This document shows, one piece after another, positions 1-7,749 of a DNA stretch of 64,000 bases. Below the pieces are notes generated by a model. That model made no database searches. It was not told the DNA's origin and saw only the letters and a list, made by a program, of their open reading frames with translations. Made by a program: the position numbers and the translations under genes. Origin of the DNA: JAVBNU01 sp031551265 (GTDB lineage: Bacteria; Cyanobacteriota; Vampirovibrionia; Gastranaerophilales; Gastranaerophilaceae); NCBI GenBank assembly GCA_031551265.1, contig JAVBNU010000005.1, positions 1 to 64,000 of the forward strand, in the 5' to 3' direction. Positions within the stretch are counted from its first letter, which is position 1, and each line of letters starts with the position of its first letter.

Positions 1-1
1 A

Positions 2-598
2 GCAAGGATTGTTCTTAATATTAACAAAGAAATGAACCAATATATTCCGATACTATGCCGCAACGCTATGGACGAGTTAATAAGACTTCGACACCAGGGA
101 GAACCTTATGTCAAACTTAAAGAACAGGCCGATAAAATTGACTATTTATTAGAATTGATTGCGCAAAAAAAGACAGCGAAAGCGGATGACAACGAAGAGC
201 ATTTTTTGAGAGAACAAATTGTCTCACACACAACGGAATTTACGGACGGATTAAATGAAATGGTTCACAAACTTCTTGACGACAGCACCATATCTTTAGC
301 TGACAAAGAAATGCTGAATAAACACTTGCCAATAAATCAAAAGAATGCAAAAACACAATTTGACAGCCACCATTTAAGAGAATTTTTAAAATTAAAATAT
401 GACAACGCCATTAGAATTGCGCAAATTGAAAAATGCGTAAACACACTTATTCAAGAAGGTGGTTTTACTATCACTTGCAGCGTTAAAGAGTTCTCCGATG
501 CAGATCTGCGAGAAATAACGGTGGAAGATATTGTTAACCAAACTGGCAACATTTTGAGCCAAGGGAAGAGAACCTGCAAAGGTAAAACTCATCACTAA
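2..598 (+). CDS. Hypothetical protein, probably 5'-truncated by window edge
   Basis: The first ATG is at position 32 (188 residues), but the frame is open to the left edge and no Shine-Dalgarno (SD) precedes that ATG, so the true start probably lies outside the window. The product is hydrophilic, largely helical and charged, with no signal peptide or membrane segment. I do not recognise the family. Its stop is 20 bases from the stop of the convergent motif protein. An intracellular or secreted accessory protein is possible; function is unknown. Confidence 0.6.
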   Translation, partial: ARIVLNINKEMNQYIPILCRNAMDELIRLRHQGEPYVKLKEQADKIDYLLELIAQKKTAKADDNEEHFLREQIVSHTTEFTDGLNEMVHKLLDDSTISLADKEMLNKHLPINQKNAKTQFDSHHLREFLKLKYDNAIRIAQIEKCVNTLIQEGGFTITCSVKEFSDADLREITVEDIVNQTGNILSQGKRTCKGKTHH

Positions 599-618
599 TC
601 TATTATAGTGTGTTTTAA

Positions 619-1710
619 TTACATATTATTATATTGATTCAAGAGCTTTTCAGAAATAGTTCCTTTTGGAGATTTTGCAAAAAACTTAGACATTTTATTC
701 TTAAGCTTTTCATGCTCTTGTGGACTTAAACCTCCTTGAGTACAAAGAGACAGCAATGTTTGAGCTCTGAAATCATTTATTCCCGGAGTTTTCGGTGCAA
801 GGTGCCTGATTACACTTGTGTTACCAATTGCTTTTGCCCAATCTAAGATTTCTTGCCTACTTTTCCCTAACTTTTTTTGTTGTGAAATATTATGTTGTGC
901 ATAAAGTTTATCAGCTTTTTCCCAACCACCACCTATCAAATAATTAACTAATAATTCTCTTTTTTGTGGGGAAATAGGTTTAAGTTTATATTTGTTATTT
1001 ATATCTTCAGATAAATTTGTTAAATTAGGTGCGCTTACGACTATATTAGTTTTAATTTCTTTCTTTCCTTCGTGCCATTTATGTGTGTAAGTTCCTCCTG
1101 TGTAGATTCTTTGACCACTCCAAGAGTTAGTGACGTAATCCCGACGCTCTTCACTGCGTTCTATGAAACCCTCATGTTCATAGACATGCTTTATAGGTGT
1201 ATTTACACTAATATAAGGATTGTTTTCTAATATGGTTTTTAATATTTCTTCATCACCATCACCACGTAAAAAATTCAAAGTAATAAATGAACCCTGAACT
1301 TTATGGTCTCGATCGTAGAACGCGCCTTGATAATTGCGAGGATAATTTGGTAACTCAACAGTAACTATTTCATTAAAATTGATATACGGGTTTAGTGACA
1401 AAGCTTTAATCAATTCGGAATTGTTTTCTCGTTTTGATATATTTTTAAACGTGCTCAAGTCAGCAGGAAAATTTGGACTCTTTAATATATTTATTAAATC
1501 TTTGTCGGAAGCTGTTTTAGCCATTGAATTAAATAACCCTAAAAGCATACTTGGCGAAATACTTGCTATATCTATTGCATTGCCTTTACTTTTTGAAGAA
1601 GAATAGCTATCGCGATCAACCGCACCAAAGCTTATATTGTTATAATTATTTTTTGTAACTGAATTTCTCTGATTAGAAATAACGGCATAAAGATTGACTA
1701 AGTTTAACAT
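619..1710 (-). CDS. Hypothetical protein with N-terminal NISFGA motif
   Basis: 363 residues. The ATG at 1710 follows a GAGGAA SD by 5 bases. Residues 25-30 read NISFGA, one member of an N-terminal motif shared by at least seven otherwise mostly unrelated proteins in this window. There is no Sec signal peptide and no transmembrane segment. The body is charged and helical, with a Ser/Lys-rich stretch just after the motif and a middle section rich in Asn-Pro-Tyr ('NPYI' occurs twice, about residues 107 and 165). I do not recognise a domain. Function is unknown; the motif suggests a common sorting or processing signal, which is inference. Confidence 0.75.
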   Translation of the reverse strand: MLNLVNLYAVISNQRNSVTKNNYNNISFGAVDRDSYSSSKSKGNAIDIASISPSMLLGLFNSMAKTASDKDLINILKSPNFPADLSTFKNISKRENNSELIKALSLNPYINFNEIVTVELPNYPRNYQGAFYDRDHKVQGSFITLNFLRGDGDEEILKTILENNPYISVNTPIKHVYEHEGFIERSEERRDYVTNSWSGQRIYTGGTYTHKWHEGKKEIKTNIVVSAPNLTNLSEDINNKYKLKPISPQKRELLVNYLIGGGWEKADKLYAQHNISQQKKLGKSRQEILDWAKAIGNTSVIRHLAPKTPGINDFRAQTLLSLCTQGGLSPQEHEKLKNKMSKFFAKSPKGTISEKLLNQYNNM

Positions 1711-1834
1711 ACTCGATTCCTCATAAAATTTGCTCTACATGTGCATCAAAAACTGTAAAAAAAAAACTGTGCTAGTATTAAGCATTTATCGCAATAAAAG
1801 TTTACAATATATAAACGGCGAGTTCTAATTAAAA

Positions 1835-1858
1835 GTCAGGGTTGGGTTATTGCCCATT
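1835..1858 (+). repeat. Degenerate REP-like palindrome
   Basis: AGGGTTGGGTTATTGCCCA resembles the intact copy near 35034, where GTAG is followed by a TTGGGT/GCCCA palindrome. The GTAG head has decayed here. It lies between the motif protein and the regulator gene. Confidence 0.4.
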
Positions 1859-1909
1859 AAAATAACCAGATTATAAAGTTTCCATCAGTCACTTATAATG
1901 GCAGTATTG

Positions 1910-3229
1910 TTAAATGTGGTTATATTCGTTAACCAGTTTTTTGATCCAGCTAAAAATCGTGACCAAGTCATACGGTTTTGGCAGGTAAACGTCAGCGCCG
2001 GCGTCAAAGACTTTTACTTTGTCATGAAAAACTGATGTGACGATTATTTTAGTTCGTTTGAACTCAGCATCACTTTTTAATTTGCAGCATATTTTCAAGC
2101 CCGGCAAATCCTCTTCTAATCCAGCGTCAAGAATAATCACAGCAGGTTGAAAATCAGCGGCCATATCAAAAACTTTATCGTAAGAGTTAATGATTTCGGG
2201 ATTGTAGCCCTGAATTGTGGCAGCCGTATGAAGCAAGTACGACAGTGACTCGTCAGGTTCTACTATCAGAACATTTATGTTTTTTGTAATCTCGGATGAA
2301 GCCTCTTCAGTTGTCAGTTTTGGACGTTCGTAGACGTATTTCGATTTGCTCTCGAGTTTAGCAAGCTTGTGCGTCGAAATGAGTGAGTGTATCAACTGCC
2401 TGACATTTGTGTATTTTTTGTGTTCATTGCTGATAATCCCGATACTGGTCGAGACCAACGAAACAGGCTTTTCGGCTTGCTCGTCACCCTGAATAACTAT
2501 ATAGCCGCGGCTTGCGTCGTGCTGGGTATAAAACTTGTCTGCAATCAAATCAAACGCATAAATACAATATGACGCTATTTTTTCAACGGCCTCTGATTGC
2601 GTGATTAAAATAAAATCATTTTTGCCTAAATGTCCGAGATAATCGTCCTTGTCCAAAGCTGAGGTGATAATTGCCTGATAGGTTTGCAACATTTTATCAG
2701 CTGCAATGTCGCCATAAATTTCACGGTAGAAGTCGAAATTATCAATATCAATGAGCATGACCGAGAATTTAGACTCGGGGTCTACCAGCAAACGTCTCAA
2801 GTACTGATACGAAATTTTTGAGTCGAAAAGCTGGGTCGTCTCATTAATATTGCTTTCGAAATGCCTGCGCAGATGTGCGTTGATACGTGCTTTGAACTCG
2901 TCAGCGTCAATTGGTTCGCTCAAAAAGTCGTCAGCGCCTGAATTCAACGCATTAATCATATCGGGCATGTGAGCCGATTTTGAGAGCGTTATTATAACAG
3001 GTCTGAAATTATAGCTCAAAATCCTGATTTTTTTGCACGTCTCAGCAACATCGCCATCAATGCTGTCCGAAACTATCACCAAGTCAGGTTCGTACTGTGT
3101 CAAAACATCAAGCGATGACGCAATTGTCGCTTCGCAAAAAACCTTTATACTCAGCTGTTCCAACAACTTTTTGTACTTTGTTGAAAGTTCTTTGCGATTA
3201 TCAATAATTAATACTACTTTGCTAAGCAT
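1910..3229 (-). CDS. Response regulator, REC - degenerate GGDEF - REC
   Basis: 439 residues. Receiver 1 (about 1-120) has lost the usual phospho-acceptor: the expected Asp position in DLVIVSDS is Ser, and the usual Lys-Pro is EP (FLSEPI). The middle domain (about 140-300) has GGDEF-domain structure (MLIDIDNFDFYREIYGD), but its signature reads GKNDF, so diguanylate cyclase activity is unlikely. Receiver 2 (about 318-435) is intact, with Asp in VIILDAGL and Lys in YLPKPY. The gene overlaps the upstream histidine kinase by 8 bases, so the two are probably translated together as a two-component pair. The likely output is protein-protein rather than enzymatic; that is inference. Confidence 0.85.
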   Translation of the reverse strand: MLSKVVLIIDNRKELSTKYKKLLEQLSIKVFCEATIASSLDVLTQYEPDLVIVSDSIDGDVAETCKKIRILSYNFRPVIITLSKSAHMPDMINALNSGADDFLSEPIDADEFKARINAHLRRHFESNINETTQLFDSKISYQYLRRLLVDPESKFSVMLIDIDNFDFYREIYGDIAADKMLQTYQAIITSALDKDDYLGHLGKNDFILITQSEAVEKIASYCIYAFDLIADKFYTQHDASRGYIVIQGDEQAEKPVSLVSTSIGIISNEHKKYTNVRQLIHSLISTHKLAKLESKSKYVYERPKLTTEEASSEITKNINVLIVEPDESLSYLLHTAATIQGYNPEIINSYDKVFDMAADFQPAVIILDAGLEEDLPGLKICCKLKSDAEFKRTKIIVTSVFHDKVKVFDAGADVYLPKPYDLVTIFSWIKKLVNEYNHI

Positions 3230-3959
3230 TTTGCTGTTCTTTCAGTTTTTGTGCCGCCTGAAATTCAGGCGTGGAAATCGGAAACAAGACTTCAAAAGTA
3301 CAACCGTCACAACCACTTGCAACATTGATTTTGCCGCTCATTTTTTCAACGAGGTTTTTAGTAATAAATAATCCTAGCCCGCTACCCTCGGTTTTGCGAG
3401 TTAGAGGATTATCAAGTCGTGAAAATTTTTCAAAAATTTTGTCCAAATGCTCTGCCTCAATACCTATTCCGTTATCAACAATTTGTATTGACAAGTCAGG
3501 CTCTTTGACGCGGACCTTAACAGTGACCGTCGACTCCGGCTCCGAATATTTGGCCGCATTTTCCAAAAGGTTGACCATTATTTGCTGGAATTTATCAACA
3601 TCAACAAAAATTTGCGGCGCAACATCAGGTATATCCAGCGCAAATTTATGAGTCGGGTATTGCGACTTAATAATCTGGATTGTCTGCTCCAAAATCGACC
3701 TGACACTCAGAGATTTATAAACAAACAAAGCACTGTCCGACTGCATTTTAGAGATTATGAGCAAATTTTCAACAAGCTTTATCAACCGCTCAGACTGCCC
3801 TTTGATGATTTGTAAAAATTTTTCACGCTGCTCGGGTGTCAGCTTATCCGAAGATGTCAAAAGCGTGTCTGCAAACCCGCGAATACTCGTCAAAGGCGTG
3901 CGCAGCTCGTGACTAACCGTTGATATGAAATCTAAATACTTTTGCTCCAAATCTTTCAT
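3222..3959 (-). CDS. Soluble sensor-less histidine kinase
   Basis: 245 residues. HisKA with the phospho-His in SHELRTPLTSIRGF (about residues 16-29), then HATPase with an N box (NLLENAAKYSE), G1 (DNGIGIEAEHL), F box (FEKFSRLD) and G2 (GSGLGLFITK). It has only about 10 residues before HisKA, with no sensor domain and no membrane segment, so it must take its input from a partner. It overlaps the REC-GGDEF-REC gene, its probable phosphoryl acceptor. TATAAT lies exactly 6 bases before the ATG and there is no SD, which predicts a leaderless mRNA. Confidence 0.9.
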   Translation of the reverse strand: MKDLEQKYLDFISTVSHELRTPLTSIRGFADTLLTSSDKLTPEQREKFLQIIKGQSERLIKLVENLLIISKMQSDSALFVYKSLSVRSILEQTIQIIKSQYPTHKFALDIPDVAPQIFVDVDKFQQIMVNLLENAAKYSEPESTVTVKVRVKEPDLSIQIVDNGIGIEAEHLDKIFEKFSRLDNPLTRKTEGSGLGLFITKNLVEKMSGKINVASGCDGCTFEVLFPISTPEFQAAQKLKEQQNA

Positions 3960-3965
3960 TCTTAG

Positions 3966-3971
3966 ATTATA
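3966..3971 (-). promoter_or_regulatory. -10 box of a predicted leaderless promoter (histidine kinase)
   Basis: TATAAT on the minus strand, 6 bases upstream of the ATG at 3959. With the usual 6-7 base spacing the transcript would begin at or next to the start codon. No convincing -35 at 17 bases. Confidence 0.5.
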
Positions 3972-4006
3972 TCAAGTATTTAGTCGAATTTAAACATCTA
4001 ACCTAT

Positions 4007-4312
4007 TTAAGCTACCTTAAGTTTAAACCCCAGTTCGTGCAATATTTTCACAATAGTCTCAAGCTGCGGTTTAGACTCTCCATTAAAAATATTATATAAA
4101 TTTTTTCTGTTAATTTTTGCTTTTTTAGCAAAATTATTGACACTATCACGTGCTTTTATCACACGTTCCAAGCATTTAAAAAATTGTTTAAAATCACCAT
4201 CAACAAGATACTCGTCAAGGCTCGAACTCAGATAATGCTTCTGAGATTCTTCATCTTGCAGATAATTATTCATAAATTCATCCATACTGATTGAATTTTT
4301 ATATTTGCTCAT
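4007..4312 (-). CDS. Type II antitoxin, HTH addiction-module antidote
   Basis: 101 residues. The C-terminal half has a lambda-repressor-like helix-turn-helix (FAKKAKINRKNLYNIFNG) followed by KPQLETIVKILHELGFKL, typical of the addiction-module antidote family paired with Gp49/RelE-like killers. The acidic N-terminal part probably wraps the toxin. It overlaps the upstream toxin gene by 14 bases (toxin first). Such antitoxins normally repress their own operon; an inverted repeat just upstream of the toxin start (4660-4706) could be the operator. Confidence 0.85.
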   Translation of the reverse strand: MSKYKNSISMDEFMNNYLQDEESQKHYLSSSLDEYLVDGDFKQFFKCLERVIKARDSVNNFAKKAKINRKNLYNIFNGESKPQLETIVKILHELGFKLKVA

Positions 4313-4652
4313 TATTATTGCCTTTCCAAATTTTTAAATATTCTTTTGCTTTTTTAATATCAGTTTTTTGAGTAGATTTATCACCTGCATTCAACAGTAA
4401 CACAATGACATTATCCACTTCGGCAAAATATATTCTATAACCTGTGCCAAATTTAAACCGAAATTCAAGTATTTCACTATCGAGTCTTTTAAAATCACCG
4501 TAATTGCCTTGTTCAATTCTTTCTAATCTTTTGATAATTCTGTCTTGAGTTATTTTATCAAGACTAAAAAGCCAAGACTCAATTGGTGATTTATCATTAA
4601 CTCTGAAAATTTCAATTTGCTTCGTATTATCATTGTATACCACAGTACCCAA
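4299..4652 (-). CDS. Type II toxin, RelE/ParE superfamily (Gp49-like killer)
   Basis: About 115 residues. Characteristic segments are RIIKRLERIEQGNYGDFKRL, ELRF-like LEFRFKFGTGYRIYF and LLLNAGDKSTQKTDIKKAKEY, typical of the addiction-module killer family, whose RelE-like members usually cleave mRNA at the ribosome. The start is uncertain: TTG at 4652 and GTG at 4643 are in frame and neither has a strong SD, which may keep expression low. It is paired with the downstream HTH antitoxin. Confidence 0.85.
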   Translation of the reverse strand: MGTVVYNDNTKQIEIFRVNDKSPIESWLFSLDKITQDRIIKRLERIEQGNYGDFKRLDSEILEFRFKFGTGYRIYFAEVDNVIVLLLNAGDKSTQKTDIKKAKEYLKIWKGNNNEQI

Positions 4653-4659
4653 TTAGTCA

Positions 4660-4706
4660 ACCGACATTTATTTTAAGATGAAGGAATGGTAATACAAAAT
4701 GTCGGT
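4660..4706. repeat. Inverted repeat upstream of TA locus, possible operator
   Basis: Perfect 10-base arms ACCGACATTT and AAATGTCGGT separated by 27 bases, ending 8 bases before the toxin TTG. The position suits an autoregulatory site. The distal arm runs into a decayed REP (4705-4725, ending ACGCACCCTAC). Confidence 0.45.
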
Positions 4707-4747
4707 GAATGAGACGCACCCTACTTTAAACGGCAAAAAAATTAATT

Positions 4748-5086
4748 TTATTCGCCGGCGACGGACATCATTTCGGGTGTGATACCTTGTTCGTGCAGAG
4801 TTTTAATAAAGTTTTCAGCGGCTTGTTTTTGTACATCGGGCGGCACAACACGCAACAACTCGACTGTTTTCGAGATGGTAGGATTTTTGTCATACCAGCG
4901 TGAGCCGTTTATTGGCTTAACCATTTCATAAAAATTATCGATTGTATCTTTAGATACTTTTTCCTCGATTTTGACCAAAAACACTTCGGCTTGCACCATA
5001 AGCTCGTCTTGATAATTTCTCAAGAGTTCAATTACTTCCAGCAATATCGGATCGTGGTCATACCACCGTTTATATTGAGAGTTCAT
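4748..5086 (-). CDS. Hypothetical protein with duplicated RWYD...ELLR unit
   Basis: 112 residues from ATG 5086, which follows AAGGAA by 7 bases; an in-frame TTG at 5101 is less likely. Two repeats of about 40 residues begin YKRWYDHDPILLEVIELLR and GSRWYDKNPTISKTVELLR, so the protein arose by internal duplication. Predicted helical, soluble, no signal peptide. It overlaps the 3' end of murA by 17 bases, implying translational coupling. I do not recognise the family; the linkage suggests a cell-envelope or growth-related role, which is inference. Confidence 0.75.
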   Translation of the reverse strand: MNSQYKRWYDHDPILLEVIELLRNYQDELMVQAEVFLVKIEEKVSKDTIDNFYEMVKPINGSRWYDKNPTISKTVELLRVVPPDVQKQAAENFIKTLHEQGITPEMMSVAGE

Positions 5087-6404
5087 TTGAATTTCCTTCA
5101 AGGTTAGTAATTAAAGGACTATTTTCTTCTTGTACATCATTATATCTTATAATACTTGCGCCTAAGTTGCTAAATTTTGTTACAAAGTGCTCATAACCGC
5201 GGTCAATGTGGTGTAGAGAATCAATTTCACTTGTACCCTCAGCCATAAGCGCCGCAATAATCAGCGACGCGCCTGCGCGTAGATCGCTGGCTCGGAGATT
5301 GGCGCTTGTAAGTTTTTTCACTCCACGCACGAGAGCGTGATTGCGCTCCTGATGGATATCAGCGCCCATTCTGCGCAGTTCAGGAACTTGCATAAATCTG
5401 TTTTCATACAGGCTTTCAGTAATGATGCTGACATCGTTTGTTGTTGTGAGCATTGCCATCGCAATTGCCTGTAAATCCGTCGGGAAGCCCGGATAGGGCT
5501 GAGTAACAATGTTAATCGCGCTCAGTCTTGACTTGGAGCTGACTTCAATCGCTGTTGGCTCAATCAATTTCACGGAAGCGCCCATTTTAATTAACTTGTC
5601 CGTAAAGAACGTTAAATGGTTAGGGAATACGTTCCTGACAATACCTTTGCCTTTTGTTGCAACGATTGCAGCCATATATGTGCCTGCTTCAATACGGTCA
5701 GGAATTGTCGTGTACTCAATACCGTGTAAATCATCTTGAGACACGCCGTTAATAACAATTTCAGAGGTACCTGCACCTTCAACATCTGCGCCCATCGCGA
5801 TTAGGAAATTAGCCAAATCAATAATTTCAGGTTCTTGTGCGGCATTTTGAATGCGTGTTGCACCTTCAGCCAAAACGCCCGCCAACATTAGGTTTTCAGT
5901 AGCACCAACTGAAGGAATATCCAGGTAAATGTCTGCGCCAACCAGTTTGTTAACTTTTGCATGAACGTAGCCATTTTCGATTTTGATTTTTGTGCCTAAA
6001 GCTTCCAAGCCTTTGATATGGAAATCAACACGGCGTTCACCAATTGCACAACCGCCCGGTAACGCGACTACAGCCTCTTTACAGCGTCCGACCAGCGCGC
6101 CTAAAACTATAAAAGAAGCACGCATTTTACTTACGAGTTCATAGCGTGCAACGTTATTTGTTATGGTTTCTGCATTTATTGTTATGCATTGTTTGGTTTT
6201 GTCATATTGGGTTTTTACACCCAGTTCCGAGATTACGTCTAACATAATCTGAACATCAGTCAGCTCGGGCACATTATGAATTACACTGGTATCTTTCGCC
6301 AAAAGTGCTGCAGCCATCAGCTTTAGAACCGCATTTTTAGCTCCGCTTACCGATACTTCTCCTTTTAGTGGCTTGTTACCTTCTATTTTTAACTTCTCTG
6401 ACAA
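5070..6404 (-). CDS. murA: UDP-N-acetylglucosamine 1-carboxyvinyltransferase
   Basis: 444 residues. Transfers enolpyruvate from PEP to UDP-GlcNAc, the first committed step of peptidoglycan precursor synthesis in the cytoplasm. N-terminal KLKIEGNKPLKGEVSVSGAK binds substrate (Lys-Asn of the SGAKNA motif), and PGGCAIG carries the catalytic, fosfomycin-reactive Cys. The TTG at 6404 is preceded by GGGAG at 6 bases; a TTG at 6416 is in frame but has no SD. The presence of murA shows a walled bacterium. It is translationally coupled to the downstream repeat protein. Confidence 0.97.
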   Translation of the reverse strand: MSEKLKIEGNKPLKGEVSVSGAKNAVLKLMAAALLAKDTSVIHNVPELTDVQIMLDVISELGVKTQYDKTKQCITINAETITNNVARYELVSKMRASFIVLGALVGRCKEAVVALPGGCAIGERRVDFHIKGLEALGTKIKIENGYVHAKVNKLVGADIYLDIPSVGATENLMLAGVLAEGATRIQNAAQEPEIIDLANFLIAMGADVEGAGTSEIVINGVSQDDLHGIEYTTIPDRIEAGTYMAAIVATKGKGIVRNVFPNHLTFFTDKLIKMGASVKLIEPTAIEVSSKSRLSAINIVTQPYPGFPTDLQAIAMAMLTTTNDVSIITESLYENRFMQVPELRRMGADIHQERNHALVRGVKKLTSANLRASDLRAGASLIIAALMAEGTSEIDSLHHIDRGYEHFVTKFSNLGASIIRYNDVQEENSPLITNLEGNSNELSI

Positions 6405-6524
6405 TTCGTCTCCCAAAATTTGCTCATGTATTCATAACTTTCTTAATCATATAACTAAAAAACGTATACGTAAATAGGTTGGGTGATTTTATTATTCACT
6501 AATTTTTCCAAATCCCTGAAAAGA

Positions 6525-7241
6525 CTAAAGGGGTTGCTTTTCTTCCAGCCGTTCGGGCTGCGTGATAATTACGCCTTTAACATTGGTCAAATCTTGCAAA
6601 GGCGGATTTTTAATATACAAAGATGTGTTGACAGCAAGTTGTGGCGCGAGTTTAGCGGAATACTTTTTGATTTCTTTCAGCTGTACCAGGCTCGGCGATA
6701 CACCACTGTTCAAAATACTGAAATCCTTGTCGGCAATGAGTTTTTCCTGTACGTCTTGCCAGATAATCGATTTATTTGACATGTCAATCAGAGATACGTA
6801 TGTGATTAGATTATAATGCGGCCTAAAAGAGTCTGAGCCGGCAATGTTTATCTTATTCCAAATTGTACTTTCGAGAACATGGCTTTGTATATCCAGCCCG
6901 CTTGAAATCATTAGAATATAATTTGCTTTAAGGTCTTTGTTTACTTGTTCCAGCCAGTTTATATCAACTATATACGTGTTTTTGTAAGTCGGATTTATAT
7001 TTCTATACTTTGGCTTGACCATGTTGTTATAGTCAAACATGTTGATAGCTCTAAATTCGTTGCGTTTGTTGATTTCGTTTGCTAAATCCTGTGCAATCAA
7101 ATTCGAAGCATCACTATACAAATAATAATATGTTGACAGAGAATTTGAGTCGCCTGAGAGCACTGCTATAAGCTCCTGAGCGTGGCATTTGCAGCCGGTT
7201 AGCAGTAACAAACATATTAAAATTTTTGGAATTATTTTCAT
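6525..7241 (-). CDS. Predicted lipoprotein of unknown function
   Basis: 238 residues. It opens with a lipoprotein signal peptide MKIIPKILICLLLLTGC, so Cys17 should be lipidated and the mature protein anchored to a membrane. The body has phrases such as NYILMISSGLDIQ and YNLITYVSLIDMSNKSIIWQ, similar in style to periplasmic lipoproteins that assist envelope machinery, but I cannot name the family. SD GGGAGA lies 7 bases before the ATG at 7241. It is separate from murA and followed by a 500-base non-coding gap on its upstream side. Confidence 0.8.
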   Translation of the reverse strand: MKIIPKILICLLLLTGCKCHAQELIAVLSGDSNSLSTYYYLYSDASNLIAQDLANEINKRNEFRAINMFDYNNMVKPKYRNINPTYKNTYIVDINWLEQVNKDLKANYILMISSGLDIQSHVLESTIWNKINIAGSDSFRPHYNLITYVSLIDMSNKSIIWQDVQEKLIADKDFSILNSGVSPSLVQLKEIKKYSAKLAPQLAVNTSLYIKNPPLQDLTNVKGVIITQPERLEEKQPL

Positions 7242-7318
7242 GGCAAGTCTCCCTATAAATAGATTATGCTATTTATAGCGTTTAGGGTAATCCCTTGATT
7301 AATTGATTTTTAGTAAAA

Positions 7319-7355
7319 AAAATCAAAAAAAAAATGTTTGTGAGTACAAACATTT
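7319..7355 (-). terminator. Intrinsic terminator, minus strand
   Basis: Perfect 9-bp stem AAATGTTTG/CAAACATTT with a 6-base loop, followed on the minus strand by a run of about ten T and a second T-run. It would end transcripts coming from 7350-8742. Confidence 0.75.
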
Positions 7356-7388
7356 AAATGAACACGAGAGTATTAAGAGAGAGAGTAT

Positions 7389-7463
7389 ATGGATAAAAAA
7401 ATCATAAAACTTTCTGCAATTCTCATAATGAAATATATCTTATTTGAATTGATATTTGATTAA
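7389..7463 (+). CDS. Possible 24-residue hydrophobic small ORF
   Basis: MDKKIIKLSAILIMKYILF... ends at TAA 7463. An AGAGAGAG purine run precedes the ATG. The peptide is basic then hydrophobic, like small membrane peptides or type I toxins. Nothing else supports it; it may be chance in AT-rich DNA. Confidence 0.2.
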   Translation: MDKKIIKLSAILIMKYILFELIFD

Positions 7464-7749
7464 TTCCTAGTCTAAAACGTAAATTGAAATCTTCCTTAAA
7501 TCTTCCTTACATATATATAAACAATTACCGAAGTAGAAAATTGCCTTTTTTTATAAAATTTTTTTAAAAAATTTATGTTAACTTTGTAAACTCGTTGAGC
7601 CACAAGCATTTAAGGGCTTGCTAAAAGAATGAAAAGCTTTACAAAACTTCATACTGTAGGCAAGGTAGATTCGACACCTTCTATCAGTTCGGTTCTAAAC
7701 CGGCAATGATAGGACAATGCACCATTTTTACAAGTTTTATTCAATGTTA
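7464..7749 (-). other. Non-coding region with conserved-looking stem-loops; possible RNA or 3' UTR
   Basis: There is no ORF. Read on the minus strand, 7680-7712 folds as CTATCA...TGATAG enclosing a second stem CGGTT/AACCG, and 7665-7686 forms GATAGAAGGT...ACC-type pairs. A minus-strand terminator lies downstream at 7319-7355. It could be the structured 3' UTR of the membrane-protein gene or an independent small RNA. It does not match tRNA, tmRNA, RNase P or SRP RNA as far as I can see. Confidence 0.3.

Noticed and set aside
7660..7740. tmRNA- or tRNA-like pieces (GATTCGAC, CCA-like end)
   Set aside because: No acceptor stem pairing, no tag ORF and no T-arm in the right place; length does not fit.
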